From JAPLKX01 sp035530195 (GTDB lineage: Bacteria > Hydrogenedentota > Hydrogenedentia > Hydrogenedentales > SLHB01), in NCBI GenBank assembly GCA_035530195.1, contig DATKVG010000113.1:1-22933 (forward strand): a stretch of DNA of 22,933 bases, in the 5' to 3' direction. Within the stretch, counting starts at the first letter, position 1. Each line of letters begins with the position of its first letter. Position numbers and translations under genes: made by a program. Under the pieces are notes generated by a model. That model had not been told where the DNA came from. It ran no database searches and worked only from the letters and a program-made list of their open reading frames with translations. Below, one piece after another: positions 15,307-22,850 of the stretch.

Positions 15307-17356
15307 CGAGTTTCACGCTCTCCTGTTCCGGTTTGAAGGCCTTGGCTTTCGCGCCCTGCGTCAACATTGCCTGGATTCTGCCACGCGCCACCGCAACCAT
15401 TTCGCCCGGCTCGATCTCCGTCCCCGTCACCGGGTCGATCCACGGGTCCGTTTCCTCTACCACCAGAAGGTACATCCCCTCACGGACCCCGTCCTCCCGC
15501 GTCCAATTCAGGAGCATCTCGTCGCCGTCCGGTCTTGGGCGCACCGACAGGATCTCGCCGGAAAGCCGCGGGAACGCTTTGGCGAGATCGGCGGCGAGCG
15601 CCTCGAGGCCGGCGTCGATTCTTGCTTTGCTGGTCTTGTCGTCGATATACGCATCGAAAACCTGGAGGATTTCCGAGGTTTCGGTGCTGATGGCGCGGGC
15701 CTTGACTTCGACACCGCCGCCGCGTTCGAACAGGTCCGCCACCAGGAACACGTGCGCGTTTGTCAGCCGACCCAGCGCAATCGCGTCATCTGGATCCGCC
15801 AATGCGGCGGCCAACTGCAGTTCCGTGAGTGTATCCCGCAGCCGGATCCGGTCGAGCACGCGGAACCGGCCCGCCTCGAACAAGCTCGCTTCCGTACCCA
15901 CCCGCAGCAATTCTGCCAGTGACGGCTCGACGGCCTCGCCCACAAACGCCAGCACGGCCAACGGCAGTTTCGATTCGGGGCTGTCGAGTTGAACGGGCCG
16001 CACGTTCACCTTGAGCGACGTTACGGTCTCGTGGCCCTGATCGTCCTTCGCCTGGACGTCTACCGGCACGACGGCGTCCCCTTCGGCGTCGATAGGGATG
16101 CGCCTTGAGAACGTTTCCTTGGGCGCGCCGGTCAGTTCATTAAACGGCTCGCCGTTAATAGTCAGCGCGGCGACTTTGGTCTGGGCGGTGGCATCGCCGG
16201 ACACATAGAGGGTCTTGTTGTGGCGATATGGGCGCTCGGCCCGCGGGCTTCTCAGCACGATGGCGATGGGTTCGGCGGGCGGGGCGGCGGGCAGGGTGGT
16301 TGGCGCCGCCGGCAGGGAAGCCGGCGCAGCGTCCTGCGCGAACTCGAGCAAGTAGGGCGCACGCGCGTTCAATTCCCACAAGCGCGCCGACGCCGACTGT
16401 CTGTCGCCCCTGAAGAGCTTGATCACGGAGCGGGTTTCATTTCCCGCGATGTCCTTGGCGATGATGACGAAGGCGTTATCGCCCTGTTGCAGGGGCAACT
16501 CGGTCGAGAACTCGACGCGGTTGCCGGTTTCCGAAGAGAGGGGCCTATCGGCCAGCGTCACCAAGGCGACGCCGTTTTTGTCAACGCAGACGCCTTCCAA
16601 ACGGACGGAATCGGCCTTTGTGACGGAAAAGTCGCGCGGCGAGAAGATGCCGATGGTTGGCCCGGTAAGGTCGACTTCCAGTTTGACGGTGGCGGCGGCC
16701 GATTTGTCGGCGAGATCGTCGGCTTTGAACGTGATTTCGTGGGTGCCTTCGTTGAGCAGGAGCGAATCGGCGACGGTTATTTGGGCATTGCTTCGCCGCT
16801 GCGGGAAGGCCTTGCCGTTAACCTCGATGCGGGCCACGGCCACGTCGTCGTTCGCGGAAAGTTCAAACGGCACCTGACGCGACGAGACAATGGCGCCGTC
16901 TTTAAGCGAGGTTTGCAGGGACGGGTCGGCGGTGTCACTGATTTGGCCGGAGGCGATCTGCTTGCGGGTGACGAGGTCGAGGTACTGGTTTGCGCGGGCG
17001 GTGTCGACCTGTTCGAGGGATTTTTCGAGGTATTGGCGGGCCTCGTCGAGCCGATTCATCTGATAGTAGGCGATACCGAGTTCGCGGTTGGGGAAATACT
17101 CGACGAAGTGAAGCCCATAGGTGCGTGCCTGCCAGGTGTCGGTCGACCGGCCGCGGACCGCCTGCTGGAAATCGGTCGCGGCCTGATCGAAGAGGCCGCC
17201 GGCGAGAAACGAGGAGCCGCGTTCGTAGTAGCTCCACCAGCGGCCGCGGAACACGCCTTTCGTGACGCCGTAGGTTTTGCCGTCTACCACGACGCCCTGC
17301 TGGCCGGCGCAGCCCATGAAGGCAACCAGCAGCACAGCCACACCGCGCTTGAACAT
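15278..17356 (-). CDS. Large lipoprotein: TPR, three Ig-like modules, CsgG-like and FlgT-C-like domains
   Basis: 692 aa from ATG 17356, with GGGGATAA just upstream; a GTG at 17368 is in frame but would lengthen the signal peptide. The N-terminus MFKRGVAVLLVAFMGC has a lipobox Cys at 16. Residues about 40-125 look like TPR helices (GSSFLAGGLFDQAATDFQQA, ELGIAYYQMNRLDEARQYLEKSL). Three Ig-like beta modules lie at about 154-228, 226-312 and 363-453, with a Pro/Ala linker at about 338-361. Residues 463-590 (LAVLAFVGEAVEPSLAELL, FRVLDRIRLRDTLTELQ, ALGRLTNAHVFLVADLF) match the CsgG/LpoB-type pattern. Residues 600-688 resemble the FlgT C-terminal domain (NWTREDGVREGMYLLVVEET, DPVTGTEIEPGEMVAVARG). 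It is probably a periplasm-facing outer-membrane lipoprotein acting with the overlapping barrel; function unknown. Confidence 0.82.
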   Translation of the reverse strand: MFKRGVAVLLVAFMGCAGQQGVVVDGKTYGVTKGVFRGRWWSYYERGSSFLAGGLFDQAATDFQQAVRGRSTDTWQARTYGLHFVEYFPNRELGIAYYQMNRLDEARQYLEKSLEQVDTARANQYLDLVTRKQIASGQISDTADPSLQTSLKDGAIVSSRQVPFELSANDDVAVARIEVNGKAFPQRRSNAQITVADSLLLNEGTHEITFKADDLADKSAAATVKLEVDLTGPTIGIFSPRDFSVTKADSVRLEGVCVDKNGVALVTLADRPLSSETGNRVEFSTELPLQQGDNAFVIIAKDIAGNETRSVIKLFRGDRQSASARLWELNARAPYLLEFAQDAAPASLPAAPTTLPAAPPAEPIAIVLRSPRAERPYRHNKTLYVSGDATAQTKVAALTINGEPFNELTGAPKETFSRRIPIDAEGDAVVPVDVQAKDDQGHETVTSLKVNVRPVQLDSPESKLPLAVLAFVGEAVEPSLAELLRVGTEASLFEAGRFRVLDRIRLRDTLTELQLAAALADPDDAIALGRLTNAHVFLVADLFERGGGVEVKARAISTETSEILQVFDAYIDDKTSKARIDAGLEALAADLAKAFPRLSGEILSVRPRPDGDEMLLNWTREDGVREGMYLLVVEETDPWIDPVTGTEIEPGEMVAVARGRIQAMLTQGAKAKAFKPEQESVKLDAGMAAITM

Positions 17357-17385
17357 TGTTATCCCCACAGTCGTAACGCGATCAC

Positions 17386-17412
17386 ATTATCACAGAATTC
17401 ACCCCGTGTAAA
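17386..17412 (-). promoter_or_regulatory. Possible promoter for the lipoprotein-barrel operon
   Basis: On the minus strand TTTACA (17412-17407) precedes GATAAT (17391-17386) with 15 bp spacing, or TAATGT with 17 bp. It lies 30 bp before the ATG at 17356 in an AT-richer part of the divergent gap. Spacing or hexamer is imperfect either way. Confidence 0.35.
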
Positions 17413-17473
17413 CATGCGTGCATCGGAAACTTGGGAAAGTGAAATGGAACGATTGGGGCAAATACTCAGCCGG

Positions 17474-17502
17474 TTGCCCGGGGGCGGCTCAAGCGATATA
17501 GT
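17474..17502 (+). promoter_or_regulatory. Candidate promoter with little or no leader, for the LolC/E-type permease
   Basis: TTGCCC (17474-17479) and TATAGT (17497-17502) are exactly 17 bp apart. The -10 ends 7 bp before the ATG at 17510, so transcription would start about at the start codon. A GGAG (17503-17506) could instead be the ribosome-binding site of a longer transcript; both cannot be used at once. Confidence 0.4.
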
Positions 17503-17509
17503 GGAGCGC

Positions 17510-18739
17510 ATGCGTTTTGAGACGTACATTGCGTTGCGGTACCTCCGCGGGAAGCGGAAAAGCCGGTTGCTCAGCCTGATCACGCTTATAGCCGTGGCGG
17601 GCGTGGCGGTGGGCGTGATGGCGCTTGTGGTGGTGATGAGCGTGGTGAGCGGGTTCGAGCAAGCCTTCACGGAAGCCATCATCGGTAACCGGGCGCATAT
17701 TACGGTGCAGACTCAGGGGGCCACAATCGGCGCGCCGGATGCGTTTATCGAGCGGCTCGAGTCGGTCGTGCCGGAGGTAGTTGCGGCGAGCCCGGTGTCG
17801 CAGTCGGAGGCGTTGCTGCGGAATCCGGGTGTCAAGAAGGCGCAGTCGGGCGGTTTCGTGCTGGGGATCAATCCGGCGAGGGATCAGCAGGTGACGTGCC
17901 TTGCCGACAACCTCACGCGAACCGGCGGCAGAACGCATGGGGAGGGCCGGTTGCCCGGATCCGGCGAGATCGTGCTGGGTTACCGGCTGGCGGAGAAACT
18001 CGAGGCGCGTATCGGCACGCGGATTAAAGTCGCGACGGATCGGTCGCAGGGGGTGTCGCTGGTTGTATGCGGCATCGCGCAGGCGCGCCTGGCCGACCTG
18101 GACTCGTACTACGCGTTTGCAACGATCGAGACCGTGTCCCGCCTGACGGGGCAAGACGGCGCCCAGGCCATCCAGTGCAAGGTCAGGGATCCGATGCTGG
18201 CGTCGGCGGTCGCGCGAAAAATCGAGGACGCGCTCGGGGTCGAGGCGTTCACGTGGCACGAAAGCCAGAGAGAGTTTTTCGTGATGCTGCAACAGAACAA
18301 GAGCATCTTGTTTATCATCCTGGTTTTTATAGTGCTTGTGGCGTCATTCAACATTGCCAGCACGCTGATCATGATGGTGATCGAGAAGCGCCAGGATATC
18401 GGGGTGCTGCGGACGATCGGGGTGAGCGGGCAGGCGGTGTTGCTGATTTTCATCCTCGAGGGTCTGCTGATCGGACTAGTGGGTACGGCGATTGGCGTTG
18501 CGGCGGGGTCACTGATCGCGCTCAACATTGACCCGATCTCGCAAGGTATTGCGTGGTTGATGGGGCTGGGGTCGTTTCGCGCGGAGATTTACCAGCTTGA
18601 CACGTTGCCGGCAGCCATCGACCCGGGCGATATTGCCGTTATCGCGGCATGCGCGACGGTTCTCACGTTCATTTCGACCATCTACCCCGCGTGGAGCGCA
18701 TCGCGCCTCGACCCGATCGATGCCTTGCGGAGAGAGTAG
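17510..18739 (+). CDS. LolC/LolE-type lipoprotein-releasing ABC transporter permease
   Basis: 409 aa from ATG 17510, where the protein begins in the family manner (MRFETYIALRYLRGKRKSR); the frame is open far upstream only because it lies antisense to the lipoprotein gene. A transmembrane helix lies at about 22-45, then a MacB/LolC-like periplasmic domain (about 45-260). Three helices with the FtsX signature follow (FIILVFIVLVASFNIASTL, EKRQDIGVLRTIGVSG), and the end is YPAWSASRLDPIDALRRE. LolCDE extracts mature lipoproteins from the inner membrane for transfer to the outer membrane. No LolD ATPase gene adjoins it here; it is divergent from a large lipoprotein gene and followed by a separate promoter. 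It could instead be another permease of the same superfamily. Confidence 0.88.
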   Translation: MRFETYIALRYLRGKRKSRLLSLITLIAVAGVAVGVMALVVVMSVVSGFEQAFTEAIIGNRAHITVQTQGATIGAPDAFIERLESVVPEVVAASPVSQSEALLRNPGVKKAQSGGFVLGINPARDQQVTCLADNLTRTGGRTHGEGRLPGSGEIVLGYRLAEKLEARIGTRIKVATDRSQGVSLVVCGIAQARLADLDSYYAFATIETVSRLTGQDGAQAIQCKVRDPMLASAVARKIEDALGVEAFTWHESQREFFVMLQQNKSILFIILVFIVLVASFNIASTLIMMVIEKRQDIGVLRTIGVSGQAVLLIFILEGLLIGLVGTAIGVAAGSLIALNIDPISQGIAWLMGLGSFRAEIYQLDTLPAAIDPGDIAVIAACATVLTFISTIYPAWSASRLDPIDALRRE

Positions 18740-18747
18740 GCGCCTAC
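18736..18747. repeat. 12-bp perfect palindrome across the permease stop codon
   Basis: GTAGGCGCCTAC is a perfect 12-bp palindrome containing the TAG stop (18737-18739). It could be a weak transcript-end structure or a protein site, or chance; nothing decides. Confidence 0.3.
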
Positions 18748-18762
18748 CCGAACCAACCCAAC

Positions 18763-18816
18763 ATCCGCCTGATCCGTCTGATCCGTCCGATCCGTCCGAT
18801 CGGCCCGATCCGTCCT
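18763..18816. repeat. Tandem nonamer array, six units
   Basis: Six perfect-length 9-bp units on the plus strand: ATCCGCCTG, ATCCGTCTG, ATCCGTCCG, ATCCGTCCG, ATCGGCCCG, ATCCGTCCT. It begins 24 bp after the permease stop and ends 21 bp before the -35 box of the next gene. The unit is nearly the same as that in the array at 13834-13860. Confidence 0.9.
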
Positions 18817-18836
18817 CTCTCTTGCTGCTGAAACCT

Positions 18837-18865
18837 TTGAAAACACTCCTCCGCCTCTGTAGAAT
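18837..18865 (+). promoter_or_regulatory. Near-consensus sigma70 promoter for the ceramidase-C45 fusion operon
   Basis: TTGAAA (18837-18842) and TAGAAT (18860-18865) with 17 bp spacing, five of six matches in each hexamer. It is the best promoter in the window. It lies 38 bp before the ATG at 18904, which has the ribosome-binding site GGCGGGGAGA just upstream. Confidence 0.7.
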
Positions 18866-18903
18866 GTCGCCCGCGACAATGAATTTAAGTGGCGGGGAGA
18901 TAA

Positions 18904-21255
18904 ATGGTTAGACAACGTGCAATACGTCTGTTGGTATGTGTGGCGGTGATCCTGAGTGCGGGGTATGCGCTGGGGTTGGAGGCGGGGGTGGGCCAGGCGG
19001 AAATCACCCCGCCGCTGGGGTCTCCGTTGAACGGCTACGGTGACCGTATGGGCCGTGGGGCTATCAAGGTTCATGATGCGCTGTGGGCCCGTTGCCTGTA
19101 TCTCAACGACGGGCAGACGGGTGTGTTTTTGGTGACGATGGACCTGTGCCTGATCACGCCGGAACTGCGGGCGCGTGTGCTCGGGTTGGCGCCGCGGGGA
19201 GCCGTGCCGGAAAACGTGATCCTGACGGCGACGCACACGCACAGCGGGTCGGGCGGGATGTCGAAGGCGTTGGTGTTCCGAGCGGTGTCGGGCCGGTTTG
19301 TGCCGGAGGTGCTTGAACAAACGGCCCGGGGGATCGCGGAATCCATGCGCGTGGCGTTTGAGACGCGGCGGCCGGCCGTGATCGGGTATGGGAGGGCGGA
19401 GCAGGAAGGCCTTTCGGTGAACCGGCGGGTATCGAAAGGGCCGGTGGACACGCAGCTAGGCGTGTTGCGCGTGAACGACGCGGATCTGAGCCCGATGGCG
19501 GTGTTGGCGAATTTTTCGGCGCACCCGACGACGGTTTCCGGGGCGGACAAGATGTCGGTCTCGGCCGATTACTGCGGCTATTACTACGACGAACTCGAGA
19601 AGCGGATCCCGGGCGTTATTGCGATGTTCGCCAACGGCACGGAAGGCAACCAGCGGCCGGCGGACCCCAGCGGCAAGGGCGGTTGGGCGGCCACGGAAGC
19701 GATTGGTCGTCAGTTGGCGCAGCGGGTGGCGGAGACGGCGGCCACGGTGACGTGCGGGGACGCGATCCTGCATGTCGGGTACGCGGAACCGGAACTGCCG
19801 CTTTCCATGGCGCATTTTGCGCCGCGAAAGACCATATTGCAGTCGCTGGAGATCAACGATCTGGTGATGCTGTTTGTGCCGGGCGAGGCGTGCGTCGAGC
19901 TGGGGCTGGACCTGCGTTCGCGGGCGGTTTCGTGGGGGTATGAAGTGGAATTCACGGTTGGGCTGAGCAACGATTACGTCGGTTACTTTGTCCCGCCGGA
20001 CTACTACTCCCAAAACGTCTACGAAAACAGCATGAACTTCTATGGGCCGCAAATCGGGCCGTGGCTGGCACGCGAGTTCAACCGGTTACTGTCGCGCAGC
20101 AAACCCGAGACGCCCGAAAAGGAAGTCCCGGCGGAGGTGCTCGAGACGGGCGGGCCGGTGCGGCAGGTGGTGCTGAAGGGGTCGGCTTACGAGATGGGGA
20201 TGCAGCGCGGGCGGCTGTTCAAGGAGACGATCGAGAACCGGTACCGGGCGAACATTCTGGCGCGGGTCGAGTCGGGCGAACTGCTGCCGAAAGATACGTG
20301 GTGGCAAAAGGTGCGGCCGTACCTCGATGTGTCGAAACTGGCGCTGGTCGTGCTGGGGGTAGGTGCGCGGCCACTGTTGCAGGGAGCGCAGAACGACCTG
20401 TACGAGGAGTTGCAGGGTATGGCGGACGGTGCGGAGTTGCCGTTCGACGCGCTGTGGCTGGTTCAGGCATTGCCGACGATGGGAACACAGGATAACGCGG
20501 ACACGTTTTTCCGCACGTCGTTCTGCACGATGCTGGCGTCGATTGGCGACAGGGCCGGCGCGTCGGACATCCTGGTCGGGCGCAATCTGGACTGGCCGGA
20601 ACCGCCTGGCGACGACCTGAACCCCGTCATCATCGACGTGCGCCCGTCCAGCGGCCGGAGGTACGTTCAAGTGGGATTCCCGTGGAATTCGGGCGTTTTC
20701 ACCGGTATGAACGAGAATGGCGTGGTGGCGTGCGTCGAGCGCATCGAACCGCTTGGCCAGCCGCGCAGCGAAGGTCTGCCGGTCGAGTTTGCGCTGCGCG
20801 AGGTGATGCAATCGGCCAAGACGGCGGACGAAGCGGTTTTTATTCTGCAGCGCTACGCCCATCTGCGGGGGTATCACGTGTTGGTGGCGGACCCGGCCGG
20901 GCCGACGGCATACGTGATCGAGCTGGGCCGGTCGCAGGTGCTGCGCAACCCCGAGAACGGCTTTCTCACGGGCGCGGATCCCGGTTCGGAACGTGTTGAC
21001 GAATCGGCGAAATCGCGCTACGGCCGGGCGGCAAGCATAGTCGAGAGCGACCACGTGATAGGTTTGCCGCGGCTCAAAGAAGTGCTCGGGGATCAACTGC
21101 CCGAAGAGACGGGCATGGGGTCCATTTGGAACAGCCACACCCGGTACAGCGTGCTGTTCGAGCCGAAAAAACGGGCTATTTACGTGTCGGTCCCCGGTGA
21201 GGACGGCCGGCCCGGCGAGTACGTGACGGTATCGTTGGAAGGAGACCAGTCATGA
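18904..21255 (+). CDS. Fusion of a neutral-ceramidase-like amidase with a C45-type Ntn hydrolase
   Basis: 783 aa with a signal sequence (MVRQRAIRLLVCVAVILSAGYALG). Residues about 25-395 are a neutral/alkaline ceramidase-like N-terminal domain: VGQAEITPPLGSPLNGYGDR, the zinc-site THTHSG (H111, H113), FSAHPT (H207), PGEACVELG (E328) and DYVGYFVPPDYY. The loop usually written GDxxP reads GNQRP, so its Asp is Asn249. After a charged linker (398-418) a second domain starts at VRQVVLKGSAYEMGMQRGRL. This is a peptidase C45/acid-ceramidase-like Ntn hydrolase with the candidate nucleophile Cys541 (SFCTM), then ILVGRNLDWPEP and GVFTGMNENGVV. Both families cut amide bonds, often N-acyl ones. In known C45 enzymes the Cys becomes N-terminal after self-cleavage. 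The substrate is unknown. The stop overlaps the next start as ATGA. Confidence 0.88.
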   Translation: MVRQRAIRLLVCVAVILSAGYALGLEAGVGQAEITPPLGSPLNGYGDRMGRGAIKVHDALWARCLYLNDGQTGVFLVTMDLCLITPELRARVLGLAPRGAVPENVILTATHTHSGSGGMSKALVFRAVSGRFVPEVLEQTARGIAESMRVAFETRRPAVIGYGRAEQEGLSVNRRVSKGPVDTQLGVLRVNDADLSPMAVLANFSAHPTTVSGADKMSVSADYCGYYYDELEKRIPGVIAMFANGTEGNQRPADPSGKGGWAATEAIGRQLAQRVAETAATVTCGDAILHVGYAEPELPLSMAHFAPRKTILQSLEINDLVMLFVPGEACVELGLDLRSRAVSWGYEVEFTVGLSNDYVGYFVPPDYYSQNVYENSMNFYGPQIGPWLAREFNRLLSRSKPETPEKEVPAEVLETGGPVRQVVLKGSAYEMGMQRGRLFKETIENRYRANILARVESGELLPKDTWWQKVRPYLDVSKLALVVLGVGARPLLQGAQNDLYEELQGMADGAELPFDALWLVQALPTMGTQDNADTFFRTSFCTMLASIGDRAGASDILVGRNLDWPEPPGDDLNPVIIDVRPSSGRRYVQVGFPWNSGVFTGMNENGVVACVERIEPLGQPRSEGLPVEFALREVMQSAKTADEAVFILQRYAHLRGYHVLVADPAGPTAYVIELGRSQVLRNPENGFLTGADPGSERVDESAKSRYGRAASIVESDHVIGLPRLKEVLGDQLPEETGMGSIWNSHTRYSVLFEPKKRAIYVSVPGEDGRPGEYVTVSLEGDQS

Positions 21256-22841
21256 GCGATACGGTGCGCGTATACGGCGGGCTGAAACGCGGCGCCAGAA
21301 AAGTCCGCAGGCAGAGATATGGCGGGAAAGTGTTCGTGGCGGCGGTGCTGATAGCGGCGGGCTGGGTTTATTGGACGACGCGGGACACGCACCCGGTCCA
21401 GTCGCTGATACCGGCGAACCGGGCATATCACGTGGTCGCCAGAGACGTGTTTGCAAAACGCGCGCGGCTCGCGGAATCGAAGATCTGGAAGGCGCTGCCA
21501 CCGCAACTGGGCGTCGCGGACGTGCCCGCGAAACTCTCGCAGGACGTCGGGGTGCCGCAGTGGATTCTCAACAACGTCGTCCCAGGCGCGTGTTACGTAA
21601 TGGGCAACGATATCAAAGGGTTCGGGGACGTGCTTGTTGTGACGCGGATGACGCGCGTAGGGACGCTGCTGGAGAAGCTGCGCGCCTTTTTCCCGGGGAT
21701 CGAGGGGGACTACGCGGGCGGGTTGAAGCTGCACAAAATGGGCGGGTTGTACTACGGGGTCCGGGGGCGGGTCTTGTTGCTGAGCGCGTCGAGGCCGGGC
21801 CTGATCGAGGCGCTCACGCTCCTGCCGGACGCAGCCCTCACTGCGGGCGCGCTCGATGAGATGCCGCACTCACTCGGGGATGCGGATATCTATGGTCGGT
21901 TTCAACTGGCGGAGGACGACCCGCTGGGCGACGTGATCGAGCGGGGTACGTTTTCGCTGCGAATCGACAAGACAGCGGCGACGGCGGCGTGTCAGAGCGT
22001 GCTGCGGCCGGCGTGGCGCGAGAAGATGGCGGCCCTGCTCGATGGTGTGACGCCGCGGACACTCGAGGCGCCACCGGACGGGCTGCTGCGGGTGTCGCTG
22101 GATTTGGGCAAGCCGGTGGCGGCGTTGTGGAACTGCGCGGGGACGGTGTTTGGTAAGCAGAACGAGATGGACCAGTTGTGGGCGAAATGGTCGGCAGCGC
22201 CGGAAGAAGGCGAGTCGAGCATATCGTACACGGTGCTTGGCATATTGGGCGGATTAGGGCCGGGGATGCGAGCAAGCCTGGTGGGTGTGGACCTGAACGA
22301 GATTGTTCCGGCCCCGGAGGTGGTGGCGACGCTCGAGGCGGATCCGGCCAAGCTGTTGGAGGCGTTTAAAGCGTTGCCGGCGCCGCCGGCGGGTTCGCAG
22401 CCGTGGGACACGTATCTGCGCTATGACGAGACCGCGCAGGTGGTGTGGTTGCCGCTGATTGGCGGCCCCAGCCTGGAACCGACAGCGGGCGTCAAGGGCA
22501 ACGCGTTGGTGATGAGTTCGAGCCGGACGGTGGCGGAATCCATGCTGGCGGACCCGGCGACGTCCAATCCGCCGGATCTGCCGAAGCCGGGCAACGTGTA
22601 TGCCGCACTCAAGCCTCACGATTGTGGAAAGGCGGCGTTTGATGTGGCGATGATGCTGGCGGAAGCCGGGCTGCTACGAGATTACTCGCCGCAAACGCTT
22701 CAGGAAAAGTACGGTCCCTGGCTGGAGAGCGCGGCGGGCGTGAAGGAAGTTTCGGCGTTGGCCGGGTATGATTCAGGCAACGTGATGCTCGAACTGGGCC
22801 TGGTTTGTTCGGACACCGCCCCCGTGAAGGCGTCCCAGTGA
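21252..22841 (+). CDS. Membrane-anchored periplasmic protein of unknown function (possibly DUF3352-like)
   Basis: 529 aa; ATG 21252 overlaps the previous TGA by ATGA, so translation is coupled. A basic cytoplasmic N-terminus (GLKRGARKVRRQRYGGK) precedes one transmembrane segment at about residues 25-41. The rest is soluble, about 485 residues, probably periplasmic. It begins VQSLIPANRAYHVVARDVF and shows repeated patterns of a large alpha/beta surface-type domain (WILNNVVPGACYVMGNDIKG, GRVLLLSASRPGLIEAL, GNALVMSSSRTVAESML). The pattern is reminiscent of DUF3352, but the match is by general shape and is weak. No catalytic motif is seen. Coupling to the two-amidase fusion suggests a shared substrate, or an anchor or partner role; that is inference. 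Confidence 0.75.
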   Translation: MSDTVRVYGGLKRGARKVRRQRYGGKVFVAAVLIAAGWVYWTTRDTHPVQSLIPANRAYHVVARDVFAKRARLAESKIWKALPPQLGVADVPAKLSQDVGVPQWILNNVVPGACYVMGNDIKGFGDVLVVTRMTRVGTLLEKLRAFFPGIEGDYAGGLKLHKMGGLYYGVRGRVLLLSASRPGLIEALTLLPDAALTAGALDEMPHSLGDADIYGRFQLAEDDPLGDVIERGTFSLRIDKTAATAACQSVLRPAWREKMAALLDGVTPRTLEAPPDGLLRVSLDLGKPVAALWNCAGTVFGKQNEMDQLWAKWSAAPEEGESSISYTVLGILGGLGPGMRASLVGVDLNEIVPAPEVVATLEADPAKLLEAFKALPAPPAGSQPWDTYLRYDETAQVVWLPLIGGPSLEPTAGVKGNALVMSSSRTVAESMLADPATSNPPDLPKPGNVYAALKPHDCGKAAFDVAMMLAEAGLLRDYSPQTLQEKYGPWLESAAGVKEVSALAGYDSGNVMLELGLVCSDTAPVKASQ

Positions 22842-22850
22842 CTGCAATTG

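Noticed and set aside
16220..17509. Long plus-strand open frame upstream of and in frame with the permease gene (about 430 codons)
   Set aside because: It lies fully antisense to the lipoprotein gene, has a low-complexity Gly/Arg/Asp-rich translation without domains, and the permease starts in the family manner at 17510.
18763..18816. Nonamer array considered as a CRISPR array
   Set aside because: Units are contiguous 9-mers with no unique spacers, and no cas genes are nearby.
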